NCBI GenBank assembly: GCA_964633355.1
Contig: CAZWGO010000013.1
Span: 1-53,322, forward strand
Source: Micavibrio_B sp964633355
GTDB lineage: Bacteria > Pseudomonadota > Alphaproteobacteria > Micavibrionales > Micavibrionaceae
Length of the DNA: 53,322 nucleotides
Reading direction: 5' to 3'
Position numbers and translations under genes: made by a program. The notes under the pieces were generated by a model. The model was given only the letters and a program-made list of their open reading frames with translations, did no database searches and was not told where the DNA came from. Below, piece by piece: positions 32,375-41,859 of the stretch. Each line of letters starts with the position of its first letter. Position 1 is the first letter of the stretch.

Positions 32375-34298
32375 CCGGCCTGCCGTGGATCACTTCACGC
32401 ACCGCTAATTCGACGATTTTATTGCTTTTTGTCCGTGGAATATCAGTGACTTGGATTACCTTCGCCGGAACGTGGCGCGGGGAAGCGCCGTCCTTGATTT
32501 GCTTCTTAATCCTTGAAATCAAATCGTCATTAAGCTGTTTACCCTCTTTGAGGCGCACAAACAAAACAATCCGTTCGTCATCGTGAATCGTCTGACCGAC
32601 GGCAATCGATTCCTCGACTTCCGGCACTTGCTCGACCTGGCGGTAAATCTCCGCTGTGCCGATACGCACGCCGCCCGGATTGAGTGTGGCATCCGATCTG
32701 CCGTGGATGATAAACCCGTCATGTTTGGTGCGCTCAATCCAGTCGCCATGGCACCAAATATTATCGAAGCGTTCGAAATAGGCTGCGTGATATCTTTTGC
32801 CGTCTTCGTCGTTCCAGAAATAAACCGGCATTGACGGAAAAGGTTTCGTGCAAACCATTTCGCCCGAACCTGCGCCCGGAGGGATAGGCTTCCCTGCATC
32901 ATCAAAAGCATCCATGGCATAACCCATGCCCGCGCCCTGAATTTCGCCGCGCCAGACGGGCGAGATTGGATTTCCAATGACGAAACAGGAAATGATATCC
33001 GTGCCTCCCGAAAATGAGGATAAATGCACGTCTTTCTTGATCGCGTCATACACATAGTCAAAACTTTCATGCACCAATGGCGAACCCGTGGAGGTAATCG
33101 TTTTTAAATCCGACAGGTCATGATTATCGATAGGCCGCACGCCATGTGATTTCAAAGCGTCGATATATTTTGCACCAGTGCCGAAGAGCGTACATTTATA
33201 TTTAGACGTATATTCCCACATGGAATCCGGCTTCGGATAAAAAGGCGAGCCGTCATAAACCAGAAGCGTGGCACCGCTTGCCATCGCCGATATCTGCCAG
33301 TTCCACATCATCCAGCCGCAGGTCGTAAAATGAAAGACGCGGTCGTTTTCTTTTACGTCGCATTGCAGTTGATGTTCTTTCAAATGCGTCAGCAACGTGC
33401 CGCCATGCCCGTGCACGATGCATTTCGGAATGCCGGTCGTACCGGATGAAAACATAATGAATAAAGGATGATTGAATTCGACGCGCAGGAATTCGGGTTC
33501 TGTCGCCGGATTTGATTTTAGAATATCGCTATATAAAACTGCGTTTTCTATACCCGATACATCCGGCGTGTCATTGACAAAAGAAACGACGATCGTTTTT
33601 TCGATGCTCGAGATTTTCGGAACGACGTCTTTGATTTTGGGTAAACATTCGATAGTTTTGCCGCCGTAATAATATCCGTCAACCGCGATCAATATTTTCG
33701 GCTCGATCTGACCGAAGCGATCGACGATTCCCTGCACCCCGAAATCCGGCGAAGCGGACGCCCATATCGCGCCGAGAGAAGATACGGCCACCGCCGCGAT
33801 AATAGTTTCCGGCATATGCGGCATATAGCCTGCGACGCGATCGCCTTTTTGAATGCCTTGCGCTTTCAAATATTGCTGCAAGCTACTAACCTGATCGGCA
33901 ATCTCTTTAAAGGTAAGAGTCCGCTCCGTGCCTTTCTCATTGCGGAAGATAATGCCTGTCCCATCATCGCGGCGGCGCAGCATATTCTCCGCCCAATTTA
34001 ATTTTGCCTCGGGGAAAAACTCCGCGCCGCCTGATTTACCGGGCATTTTGTCACCGTCTTTAAGGATGACATTGCCCTTATCGCCAATGACTTTTGCGTA
34101 ATCCCAAAACGCCGACCAGAAATCTTCCATATGATCGCACGACCATTGCCATAGATTATGGTAGGAGTCCGTATCCTGCCCGTTCGCCTTGGCAAAGGCG
34201 TAAAGATGGGACGATTTTTTGCGTTCATCGGACGGGATCCATGACGGTGTATCGGTATTTAGGGCCGTATTTGGAAATGGGACAGGTTGGGACATCAT
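32301..34298 (-). CDS. aacS: Acetoacetyl-CoA synthetase
   Basis: A 665-residue ANL-family ligase that activates acetoacetate to acetoacetyl-CoA. The P-loop is MFSSGTTGIPKCIVHGHGG. The family segment TTCGWMMWNWQI is typical of acetoacetyl-CoA rather than acetyl-CoA synthetases, and the C-terminal domain has IHGRSDATLNPGGVRIGTAEIY and the catalytic Lys region IPRTKSNKIVE. It supports use of ketone bodies or of polyhydroxybutyrate breakdown products. It diverges from the ScsB gene, and its C-terminal codons overlap the end of the kinase gene on the other strand. Confidence 0.93.
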   Translation of the reverse strand: MMSQPVPFPNTALNTDTPSWIPSDERKKSSHLYAFAKANGQDTDSYHNLWQWSCDHMEDFWSAFWDYAKVIGDKGNVILKDGDKMPGKSGGAEFFPEAKLNWAENMLRRRDDGTGIIFRNEKGTERTLTFKEIADQVSSLQQYLKAQGIQKGDRVAGYMPHMPETIIAAVAVSSLGAIWASASPDFGVQGIVDRFGQIEPKILIAVDGYYYGGKTIECLPKIKDVVPKISSIEKTIVVSFVNDTPDVSGIENAVLYSDILKSNPATEPEFLRVEFNHPLFIMFSSGTTGIPKCIVHGHGGTLLTHLKEHQLQCDVKENDRVFHFTTCGWMMWNWQISAMASGATLLVYDGSPFYPKPDSMWEYTSKYKCTLFGTGAKYIDALKSHGVRPIDNHDLSDLKTITSTGSPLVHESFDYVYDAIKKDVHLSSFSGGTDIISCFVIGNPISPVWRGEIQGAGMGYAMDAFDDAGKPIPPGAGSGEMVCTKPFPSMPVYFWNDEDGKRYHAAYFERFDNIWCHGDWIERTKHDGFIIHGRSDATLNPGGVRIGTAEIYRQVEQVPEVEESIAVGQTIHDDERIVLFVRLKEGKQLNDDLISRIKKQIKDGASPRHVPAKVIQVTDIPRTKSNKIVELAVREVIHGRPVKNIESLANPEALELYKNVQALQT

Positions 34299-34380
34299 GT
34301 AACCTTATTGCGTTGGATGTCGAATTTACCGGAATAGATACAGTTTGCACAAGCCAGCTTCATCAATTTTTGATAGAAAT

Positions 34381-36591
34381 ATGACCATGAAAAAGATTTT
34401 GACCCTTCTGGCCCTCCTTCCCGTTCTAAACTTAACTCAATCTTTACCGGCACAGGCCCAAACACCCGACCTCGCCCCTAAAGTTACGGTTCGCATCCTG
34501 CCAGAATTTGATGCAGTCAAGCCGGGACAGACTATGGCGGTGGCCGTCGAGCAGACTATCGAAGATCACTGGCATGTTTATTGGAAAAACCCGGGTGATT
34601 CCGGTGAAGCAACGCGCATCCGCTGGGTTTTACCAGAGGGCGTTACGGCAGGCGATATTCAATGGCCGGTGCCCGAGCGCATCGCCTTTGGCCCACTTCT
34701 GAACTTTGGCTATAACAAACAGGCCACTTATCTCGTCGATCTGACCGTTCCGTCCGACTATAAGGAGAAAAGCATTTCCGGCACTGCCGATATCGAGCTT
34801 TTAGTCTGTAACGAAATCTGTATCCCCGAAACCAAGGAAATCAAATTCGATATACCTGTCGTAACCAGCGAACCCTCTCCAACAGATGCACAATTATTTG
34901 CAAATGCCCGCGCCAAAATCCCGGAAAATGTTGCCTGGCAAGGCCTCGTTGAAGAAGCTAATAATGCGCTGATGCTGTCATTTAAGGCAGACTCCGAAGT
35001 ATTGCCGCTTCTGTCAACTGCGAAAAGCGTCGAATTTTATCCGGAAGAATGGGGCATTATTCAAAACCCTGCGCCGCAAATTGCCAAAGTCGAAAACGGC
35101 CAAATCACTCTTACTATTCCACGCGATACACGCCCTTTAACCGAGATCAAGGAAATCAGAGGCGTTCTCGTATATGAAACTCAAGACGGTGTTCGTAAAG
35201 GCTATAATGTTCAGACGCCAATCGCCGCACTGCCACAGGAAAATTCTACCGCCGCCATCGCAACCGCCACCGATGACGATACAGCCCCAGCAGTTTTCGT
35301 GCCCGAAGACGCGCCTGTCACAGTAGGAACATCGACGACATTAGCGCAAGCCTTGCTCTTCGCTTTCTTCGGCGGTTTGATTTTAAATTTGATGCCCTGC
35401 GTGTTCCCGATTTTATCGATGAAAGCCTTAAGCCTTGTCCGCATGTCTGATAAAGAGCAGCATCAAGCCGTCTTTTCCGGTATCGCTTATACGCTCGGCG
35501 TTCTGGCCTGTTTTGCTTTAATCGCAGGTGTTTTGATCGTGTTGCAAAAAACAGGCGAAAATATAGGCTGGGGCTTCCAGTTGCAAAACCCAGTTGTGGT
35601 TTTGCTGCTCTCTTATATCCTGTTTATCGTCGGACTTAATCTCTCCGGCATGTTCGAATTCACAGGCCGCCTCGCAAATATCGGTCAGGATCTGACACAG
35701 AAAAAAGGATATACAGGCTCGTTCTTTACCGGCGCGCTGGCAACGATTGTCGCAACGCCTTGTACAGCGCCCTTTATGGGCATCGCGCTCGGCTATGCGC
35801 TTTTGCAACCGCCTGTCGTTTCTCTCGCAATTTTCCTCGCCCTCGGTTTCGGCCTTGCCCTTCCCTATCTTTTGCTGTGCGTTGTTCCAGCTTTAAGAAA
35901 AGCTTTGCCGCGCCCGGGACTATGGATGGAAACTTTCCGCCAGTTCCTCGCCTTCCCCATGTTCGCGTCCGCCGCATGGCTTTTATGGGTCTATGGCCAG
36001 CAAGTCGAAGGCTATTACGCAGGATTGATGGCCCTTCTCGGCGCGGTCTTTATCGCCATGGGAATTTGGATGTGGAAACGCGCCCCGTCCCATCAGCCGG
36101 CCCGCAGCTTTATTCATGTTATAGCCGCCTTGTTTATCATTATCGCCGTATCTATCGCCTCAATCAGCATGGCAAAAATGCCAATGACGGTTGCAAAAAT
36201 CGAAGAAAATATTGAGGCTATAGCCGCCAAACACGAGACGATTCCTTTTTCTCCGGCAACATTGGAAAATCTTCTTGCTGGCAAAGACCCTGTCTTTGTT
36301 GAAATGACCGCTTCATGGTGCATCACCTGTAAAGTAAATGAGCGGATTGCCCTGGCCACCGAAGCCACGCAAAAACTATTCAAGGAACACAACGTCGCCT
36401 ATATCCAAGGCGACTGGACCAACCAGAATCCCGAAATTACGAATTTTCTCAAATCGCATGGACGCAATGGCGTTCCGCTCTATGTCTTTTATGGCGAGCG
36501 CGATCCAACCACGAATACGCGTCCGGATCCGGTGGTCCTGCCGCAATTACTGACCAACGGTCTGGTCGCCGATATCGTTATCAACCAATAA
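34381..36591 (+). CDS. ScsB/DsbD-type membrane thiol-disulfide reductase
   Basis: A 736-residue protein in three parts. A signal peptide (MTMKKILTLLALLPVLNL) leads into a large periplasmic alpha domain with a Cys pair in ELLVCNEICIPE. The membrane domain of about eight helices has its redox cysteines in LNLMPCVFPILS and IVATPCTAPFMG. The C-terminal periplasmic thioredoxin domain has ASWCITCK. It carries electrons from cytoplasmic thioredoxin to periplasmic partners. The large alpha domain and length (E. coli DsbD is about 565 residues) fit the ScsB group described in Caulobacter. I start at 34381 rather than 34345 because the signal peptide begins there. It is followed within 12 bases by its likely substrate. 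Confidence 0.9.
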   Translation: MTMKKILTLLALLPVLNLTQSLPAQAQTPDLAPKVTVRILPEFDAVKPGQTMAVAVEQTIEDHWHVYWKNPGDSGEATRIRWVLPEGVTAGDIQWPVPERIAFGPLLNFGYNKQATYLVDLTVPSDYKEKSISGTADIELLVCNEICIPETKEIKFDIPVVTSEPSPTDAQLFANARAKIPENVAWQGLVEEANNALMLSFKADSEVLPLLSTAKSVEFYPEEWGIIQNPAPQIAKVENGQITLTIPRDTRPLTEIKEIRGVLVYETQDGVRKGYNVQTPIAALPQENSTAAIATATDDDTAPAVFVPEDAPVTVGTSTTLAQALLFAFFGGLILNLMPCVFPILSMKALSLVRMSDKEQHQAVFSGIAYTLGVLACFALIAGVLIVLQKTGENIGWGFQLQNPVVVLLLSYILFIVGLNLSGMFEFTGRLANIGQDLTQKKGYTGSFFTGALATIVATPCTAPFMGIALGYALLQPPVVSLAIFLALGFGLALPYLLLCVVPALRKALPRPGLWMETFRQFLAFPMFASAAWLLWVYGQQVEGYYAGLMALLGAVFIAMGIWMWKRAPSHQPARSFIHVIAALFIIIAVSIASISMAKMPMTVAKIEENIEAIAAKHETIPFSPATLENLLAGKDPVFVEMTASWCITCKVNERIALATEATQKLFKEHNVAYIQGDWTNQNPEITNFLKSHGRNGVPLYVFYGERDPTTNTRPDPVVLPQLLTNGLVADIVINQ

Positions 36592-36603
36592 GGAGAGACT
36601 TTG

Positions 36604-37224
36604 ATGAAAACACTGATATTGCCTGCTTTAGCGCTACTCGCTTTTGCGCTTCCTGCAAAAGCTGAAACACCAGCCGCACCGGCCGTTGTCGGCCAGATGG
36701 CGCCGGAATTTACCGCCACAGACACGAACGGCAAGGAACATAAATTATCCGATTTCAAAGGTAAAACCGTTGTTCTCGAATGGACCAATCCGGATTGCCC
36801 TTATGTCATCAAACATTATGATAGCGGCAATATGCAGGCGCTGCAAAAAGAAGCTACTGCCGATAACGTGATTTGGCTCTCCATCGCCTCCTCTGCGCAA
36901 GGCAAGGAAGGTTATTATGATGGCGCGACTTCTAATAAATACATGACCGAGAAAAACTCTGCGCCGACCGCGCGCATTCTCGACCCGTCCGGCAAGATCG
37001 GTCATCTCTACGGCGCGAAAACCACGCCGCATATGTTTGTGATCGATTCGAAAGGAATGCTGGTTTATGCCGGAGCCATCGACGACAATGATAGTTTCAA
37101 ACCTGAAACCATCGCAGGGGCAAAAAACTATGTGCGTGATGCGCTGAAATCAGTCAAAGCGGGCACAGCTGTCGAAGTTGCAACATCCAAACCCTATGGC
37201 TGCTCGGTCAAATACGCGAATTAA
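36604..37224 (+). CDS. Exported PrxL-like peroxiredoxin/redoxin
   Basis: A 206-residue periplasmic protein with a signal peptide (cleavage after KAEA/AKA at about residue 20) and a thioredoxin-like fold. The reactive Cys65 is in NPDCPYVIKHYDS, and a second cysteine lies near the C-terminus (Cys200). This matches the PrxL group, a cell-envelope peroxiredoxin reported as a substrate of ScsB. The ribosome site AAGGAGA overlaps the upstream stop, and ATG 36604 is at ideal spacing; the TTG at 36601 is not preferred. With the preceding gene it forms a two-gene module for reducing peroxides in the periplasm, closed by a terminator. Confidence 0.88.
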   Translation: MKTLILPALALLAFALPAKAETPAAPAVVGQMAPEFTATDTNGKEHKLSDFKGKTVVLEWTNPDCPYVIKHYDSGNMQALQKEATADNVIWLSIASSAQGKEGYYDGATSNKYMTEKNSAPTARILDPSGKIGHLYGAKTTPHMFVIDSKGMLVYAGAIDDNDSFKPETIAGAKNYVRDALKSVKAGTAVEVATSKPYGCSVKYAN

Positions 37225-37240
37225 TATTTAAGTAATTCAG

Positions 37241-37275
37241 GCGGCCCGGGACATAATGTTTCGGGCCGTTTTTTA
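37241..37275 (+). terminator. Rho-independent terminator after the ScsB/PrxL pair
   Basis: A 7-bp stem, CGGCCCG (37242-37248) and CGGGCCG (37262-37268), is followed by six T. It ends the two-gene transcript 17 bases after the stop. Confidence 0.88.
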
Positions 37276-37367
37276 TGCCTTGCATACGGAAGTACCCAAA
37301 TAATTACTATCGTTTGGCAGATCAAATATGTAATATCGGAAGACTTGATTCGTAATTCAGGATCTTC

Positions 37368-39434
37368 ATGCCCGCCCGCTTAAAACGTAAACCCGTTGCT
37401 AAAGTAAAACCAATCGCTGCAAAGCCCAAAAAGGCAATTGCTGTAAAATCGCGTGCCAAGGCGAAGGCGCCTAATATAAAATCCGAAACGAAGCCTGCCC
37501 GTCTGGTCATTCATGAGAACGGGACGATCATTTTTGCCTCGCCGGAAATTTTCGGCCTTGATGCGCAAGGCGCCAAAGCACAAGATTTATTTTCTTTTAC
37601 AGACCCTGAAGACGCGCTCAGCGACCGTCCATTGATGAACGGTGCCGAGGGCAGCGATGCATGGGTTGGCGCCATTCTCGACGGCGATCACGAAATTAAA
37701 GTCACGAACAGCAAGTCGAAGCCGGTTTCAATGCGCTTCGACCGCATCAGCCTGCCTGACGGCAGAACCTATCTCGTGGCGGCAACGAACCTGCCGAAAA
37801 AAACCAAAAACGAAGATTTGAAGTCCTTTGTTTCCTCCATCATCAAACCTGTCGAAACAAATTCACAAGACAACAAAACACAAGCGCCTTATGAAACCGA
37901 CACTTTCCTGAATATGACGCATGATCTGATCGTGCTGATGGATAAAGACGGTACGCTTATTCATGCGAACGATACGTTCCGCGATATTCTCGGCTATGAA
38001 GCGGATGAATTGAAAGATTTAACCTTTGTCGAATTGATTCACCCCGATGACCGTTCTCATATCCGTCCGACTTTTAAAAGCATGATGCAGGATGAGATGG
38101 CAAAAGATGGTCGCCTGATCGCTTTTGAATGCCGCGTGCTCGACAAGGATGGCAATGCCCACTGGCTGGAATGGCGTCAAAAACGTCAGGGTGATAAAAT
38201 TTATGCGGTCTGCCGTGACCTGACCGGCGCTAAATCGCATGAAGAAGAATTGATCCGCCACCAGCAGCAGCTCTCCGAAGCGCAGGCCATCGGTCATATG
38301 GGCCACTGGCGCTGGGAAGTCGGCACTGACAATATTACATTCTCCGACGAGATTTACCGAATTTTCGGCGTAAGCCCTGAGAAATTCATCCCCACTCTTC
38401 AAAGTGTTAATTCGGTTCTGCACCGCCGCGATATCGGCCGCATGGGACAAGCTTTCCAGCGCGCGATGATCGAGCAGAAGAATTACGAAATGGAATTCCG
38501 CATCATTCGCCCAGACGGCAAATCTCGCTTTATTCAGTTGCAGGGAAGATGCGAAATGGACGCCGAAGGCGATGTCGGCGCGCTGTTCGGTATTATGCAG
38601 GATGTCACCGAACGCATTCAGCATGAGCGCGAAATGCGCGATGCCAAGGAGGCCGCAGAACGCGCCTATGCCGCCAAGTCGCAGTTCCTCGCCAACATGT
38701 CACACGAGCTGCGCACGCCGCTCAATGCCATTATCGGTTTTTCCGAGATGATGCAGCGCCAGCTTTTGGGTCCCATTGGCACCGAAAAATATCTCGACTA
38801 TATCGGCAATATCCGCGAGAGCGGCGAGCATTTGCTGGACCTCATTACCGATATTCTCGATATGTCCAAAATAGAAGCGGGCAAATACGAGCTTGATCTG
38901 GAAGAGTTTAATCTGCTCAAAGTCCTGCGCCTTGGCTGTCACATGATCGAAGGCCGCGCTCTGGATGCACAAGTCAAAATTATCTGCGAAATTCGAGAAG
39001 AAGACTTTGTCGATGTCATGGCCGACCGCCGTGCCGTGATGCAGATCATGCTTAATCTGTTATCTAACGCCGTAAAGTTTACGGAACCCGGCGGACAAGT
39101 AAAAGCCGAATATTTTATCACCGATGACAATGTATCGATAAAAGTTACCGATACAGGCATCGGCATTCCGGCAAGCAAGCTCCGCTATGTGACAGAACCC
39201 TTCGAACAGGCCGCCAATCATTTTACGCGAAATCATGAAGGCTCTGGCCTTGGTCTTGCCATCACCAAAGACCTCATAGAACTTCATGGCGGAAATCTAC
39301 AGATCGAATCAACCGTCGGCGTCGGCACATCAGTGACATTTACGCTGCCGAAAGATTGTGCCGCTTCCCGCCGTGATGGCAAAGCCGGTGAAAATTCTTC
39401 ACCATCGAATATTATCAGCGCAAAATTTGCTTAA
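37368..39434 (+). CDS. Soluble PAS-domain sensor histidine kinase
   Basis: A 688-residue kinase with no membrane helix, so it senses a cytoplasmic signal. A strongly basic Lys/Ala/Pro-rich N-terminus (1-45) is followed by a degenerate PAS-like region (about 45-145), a PAS domain (about 178-290, TFLNMTHDLIVLMDKDGTLI), another PAS/PAC (about 305-420), HisKA with the phosphoacceptor His446 in SHELRTPLNAIIGFSEMM, and a HATPase with NLLSNAVKFT, DTGIGIP and EGSGLGLAI. No receiver domain or response regulator gene is adjacent, so it is an orphan. The basic tail might bind DNA, RNA or phospholipid. The domain order resembles cell-cycle kinases of alphaproteobacteria such as PleC/DivJ, but that is resemblance only. 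Confidence 0.92.
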   Translation: MPARLKRKPVAKVKPIAAKPKKAIAVKSRAKAKAPNIKSETKPARLVIHENGTIIFASPEIFGLDAQGAKAQDLFSFTDPEDALSDRPLMNGAEGSDAWVGAILDGDHEIKVTNSKSKPVSMRFDRISLPDGRTYLVAATNLPKKTKNEDLKSFVSSIIKPVETNSQDNKTQAPYETDTFLNMTHDLIVLMDKDGTLIHANDTFRDILGYEADELKDLTFVELIHPDDRSHIRPTFKSMMQDEMAKDGRLIAFECRVLDKDGNAHWLEWRQKRQGDKIYAVCRDLTGAKSHEEELIRHQQQLSEAQAIGHMGHWRWEVGTDNITFSDEIYRIFGVSPEKFIPTLQSVNSVLHRRDIGRMGQAFQRAMIEQKNYEMEFRIIRPDGKSRFIQLQGRCEMDAEGDVGALFGIMQDVTERIQHEREMRDAKEAAERAYAAKSQFLANMSHELRTPLNAIIGFSEMMQRQLLGPIGTEKYLDYIGNIRESGEHLLDLITDILDMSKIEAGKYELDLEEFNLLKVLRLGCHMIEGRALDAQVKIICEIREEDFVDVMADRRAVMQIMLNLLSNAVKFTEPGGQVKAEYFITDDNVSIKVTDTGIGIPASKLRYVTEPFEQAANHFTRNHEGSGLGLAITKDLIELHGGNLQIESTVGVGTSVTFTLPKDCAASRRDGKAGENSSPSNIISAKFA

Positions 39435-40372
39435 ACCTGACTAGCCGTCTCTGAAATCTGCAAAGCCCATGGCGGCGCATCGTCGCCCACATCTTCTTCC
39501 GCTTTCAAGCAAGCTTCCAGACCGGCGCGATAATTCGGATAACGCAATTGAACGCCAAGTTTTTGTTTGATCTTGTCGTTTCTGACGCGCTTGTTTTCTG
39601 AATAGAAACTCAATGACATCGGCGATAGATTGGCTTCGTCGAAGGGCACTAGAGGCGGCGGATCGCGACCTAATAAACGGCAAGCATAGGCGATAACTTC
39701 ATGGCTTGGCGCAGCCTCGTCATCGACGACATTATAAATTTCGCCGGGCGTTGGATTTTTGAAAGACGCAAGTAGCGTTTCGACGACATCTTCGACATGA
39801 ATACGCGAAAACGCGTGACCCGGTTTTAAAATACGCCGCGCGATGCCGGCTTTGACACTATCGATCGCCGAGCGCCCGGGTCCATAAATACCGGCAAGGC
39901 GGAAAATATGCACGGGCAGGCCGTAATCTTTGAACATGCTAAGCCAGTCGCCTTCGGCGCGCGCGCGCCGAGATCCGCGAATCGAGCTTGGACGAAGCTC
40001 CGTCGTTTCATCGACAATCGCCCCGTCGCGATCGCCATAAACGCCAAGGGTTGAAAGATAGCCGACCCATTCAAGTTTTGGCATGCGCGCCAAATCGTTT
40101 TCATGAATGCGGTAGACGAGATCGCCGTCCTGATCGGTCGGCGTCGAGATCAATAAATGCGTGGTGTCCTTCATCATCAGCTGCGGATCGTGCAGCGGGC
40201 GATAGGTATCGAAGATATAGGCATCGATTCCGGATTCGCGCAGCGCCTGACGTTTTGGAATCGTGCGCGTCGTACCCGCAAGCGACCAATCGCCGCCCTG
40301 CTGTTTCAAGCTGCGTCCTAGAAAATCGGCTGTATAACCGTATCCAAAACAGAAAAGTCGTTTTTGAGTCAT
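39431..40372 (-). CDS. NAD(P)-dependent epimerase/SDR (YeeZ-like)
   Basis: A 313-residue extended short-chain dehydrogenase-like protein. The N-terminal nucleotide motif is FCFGYGYTADFLGRSL (GxGYxA). The active-site region has LSTLGVYGDRDGAIVDE, with Tyr in the YGD position, and RLAGIYGPGRS. This matches the YeeZ group, whose substrate is not well defined. Four bases overlap the end of the convergent histidine kinase gene. The GST gene lies 15 bp upstream on the same strand, so the two are probably co-transcribed. Confidence 0.85.
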   Translation of the reverse strand: MTQKRLFCFGYGYTADFLGRSLKQQGGDWSLAGTTRTIPKRQALRESGIDAYIFDTYRPLHDPQLMMKDTTHLLISTPTDQDGDLVYRIHENDLARMPKLEWVGYLSTLGVYGDRDGAIVDETTELRPSSIRGSRRARAEGDWLSMFKDYGLPVHIFRLAGIYGPGRSAIDSVKAGIARRILKPGHAFSRIHVEDVVETLLASFKNPTPGEIYNVVDDEAAPSHEVIAYACRLLGRDPPPLVPFDEANLSPMSLSFYSENKRVRNDKIKQKLGVQLRYPNYRAGLEACLKAEEDVGDDAPPWALQISETASQV

Positions 40373-40387
40373 ATCATTACGGGAATG

Positions 40388-41056
40388 TTAAAAATCTACA
40401 TTCTCATAATGTCCGGCAGGAATAAAGCCCGGAATGCGCTCTTCGAGTAATGGACGGAAACTCGGACGCGATTTAACCCGGCTATACCATTCATGCGCGG
40501 CCTTATGGTCGTCCCACGGCACATCACCGATATAATCGACCGCTGAGATATGCGACGCCGCCGCAATATCCGCGAGCGAGAAATCATTCCCTGCCAGCCA
40601 GTTACGTTTTTCGGTCAAAAAGCCGATATAATCGAGATGATAATGGATATTGGCATGACCGGCGCGGATCGAAGGGCCATGAGGCTCACCGAGTTTCAGG
40701 AAACGCTTCATCAGTTTCTCACCGACAAGGTTTTCCGTGACTTCGCGGTTGAACTTAACATCGAACCAGCTCACCAGACGACGGGTTTCGGCTTTTTGAA
40801 CCGGATCTTTGCCCAGCAAATTTATCTTGTCGTATACCTCTTCAAGATATTCGCAAATAACGGATGAATTGGCCAAATTTGTGCCATCCGGCTCGACCAG
40901 AACCGGTACATCTCCGGCAGGATTCAAAGCAAGGAATTCGGTGCGGCGCTCCCAGACCTTTTCCAATTTAAGATCATATTCCAGACCCTTCTCGGACAGG
41001 ACGATCCTGACTTTACGGGAAAACGGATGCAGCCAAAGGTGGAAAAGTGTGCGCAT
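40388..41056 (-). CDS. Glutathione S-transferase family protein
   Basis: A 222-residue two-domain GST. The thioredoxin-like N-domain starts at once (RTLFHLWLHPFSRKVRI), with the glutathione-binding NPAGDVPVLVEPDG and NSSVICEYLEE. The C-terminal helical domain has NDFSLADIAAASHISAVDYIG. ATG 41056 is chosen because the fold begins there; a TTG at 41098 would add 14 unrelated residues. The typical bacterial Cys or Ser near position 10 appears to be replaced by Ser in HPFSRK. The substrate is unknown; roles in detoxification or as a glutathione lyase are possible. Confidence 0.88.
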   Translation of the reverse strand: MRTLFHLWLHPFSRKVRIVLSEKGLEYDLKLEKVWERRTEFLALNPAGDVPVLVEPDGTNLANSSVICEYLEEVYDKINLLGKDPVQKAETRRLVSWFDVKFNREVTENLVGEKLMKRFLKLGEPHGPSIRAGHANIHYHLDYIGFLTEKRNWLAGNDFSLADIAAASHISAVDYIGDVPWDDHKAAHEWYSRVKSRPSFRPLLEERIPGFIPAGHYENVDF

Positions 41057-41136
41057 GGTCGTAGAGTAATGGAAAAATCCGTTTTCTTCCAGCCACAATC
41101 GACAAGATTAAGGACAGGTTTCGAAATTGTAACTTC

Positions 41137-41166
41137 TTTACATTATCCCCGAATGGGCCATATGCT
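41137..41166 (+). promoter_or_regulatory. Candidate promoter of the YceI/b561 pair
   Basis: TTTACA (41137-41142), an 18-base spacer, then TATGCT (41161-41166). The YceI ATG is 42 bases downstream with a GGAGA ribosome site. Five and four of six bases match the consensus. Confidence 0.35.
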
Positions 41167-41208
41167 TTGGAATAATTTATTTAACTGAAATTCATTGGGA
41201 GAAACTAA

Positions 41209-41856
41209 ATGTCTTTATCCAAAATCCTGCTTACGACCGCCCTTTTATTGACGGCAGCGCCTGCGATGGCGCAAATGCCCGCCCCTACAGTTATCAAAGA
41301 TGCGAGCAAGCAGCCTCAAGGCATCTATAAAATCGATCCAAGACATACAAGCGTTATCTGGAAAGTCATGCATATGGGCATTTCAGATTATACGGCAAAA
41401 TTCTCCAAAGTGGATGGCGAACTGGTATTCGACCCTAATGACGTTACCAAAAGTAAAGTTTCTATCACCATTCCCGCGTCATCCGTTGAAACCGGCCTGC
41501 CTGATTTCGACAAGGAAATTGCCGGTGAGAAATTCTTTGGTGGTGATAAAAATCCTAACATCACTTTCGTTTCCACTTCTGTCAAAAAAACCGATGACGA
41601 TGAAGGCGAAGTCACGGGCAATCTGACATTGAACGGCATTACCAAACCGGTCACGCTGGATGTTGAATTTTACGGCGGGATAGATCACCCGATGATGAAA
41701 GGCCGTGCCCTTGGCTTCTCGGCAGAAACCACCATCAAGCGTTCTGATTTCGGCGTTAGCTACGGTATCCCAATGGTCGGCGATGAAGTAAAAATCGAGA
41801 TCGAAACCGAGTTTCATCAAGCGGCGACACAGCCATCAGATAAAAAAGCAAACTAA
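41209..41856 (+). CDS. YceI family periplasmic protein
   Basis: A 215-residue protein with a signal peptide (cleavage after AMA at about residue 21) and a lipocalin-like YceI domain. Family landmarks are YKIDPRHTSVIWKVMHMGISDY, the FDPNDVTKSKVSI turn and LTLNGITKPVTLDV. YceI proteins bind polyprenyl or quinone-like lipids in their barrel. It is followed directly (3 bp) by a gene that fuses cytochrome b561 to a second YceI domain, so the pair probably acts on a shared quinone or lipid. Confidence 0.93.
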   Translation: MSLSKILLTTALLLTAAPAMAQMPAPTVIKDASKQPQGIYKIDPRHTSVIWKVMHMGISDYTAKFSKVDGELVFDPNDVTKSKVSITIPASSVETGLPDFDKEIAGEKFFGGDKNPNITFVSTSVKKTDDDEGEVTGNLTLNGITKPVTLDVEFYGGIDHPMMKGRALGFSAETTIKRSDFGVSYGIPMVGDEVKIEIETEFHQAATQPSDKKAN

Positions 41857-41859
41857 TCG

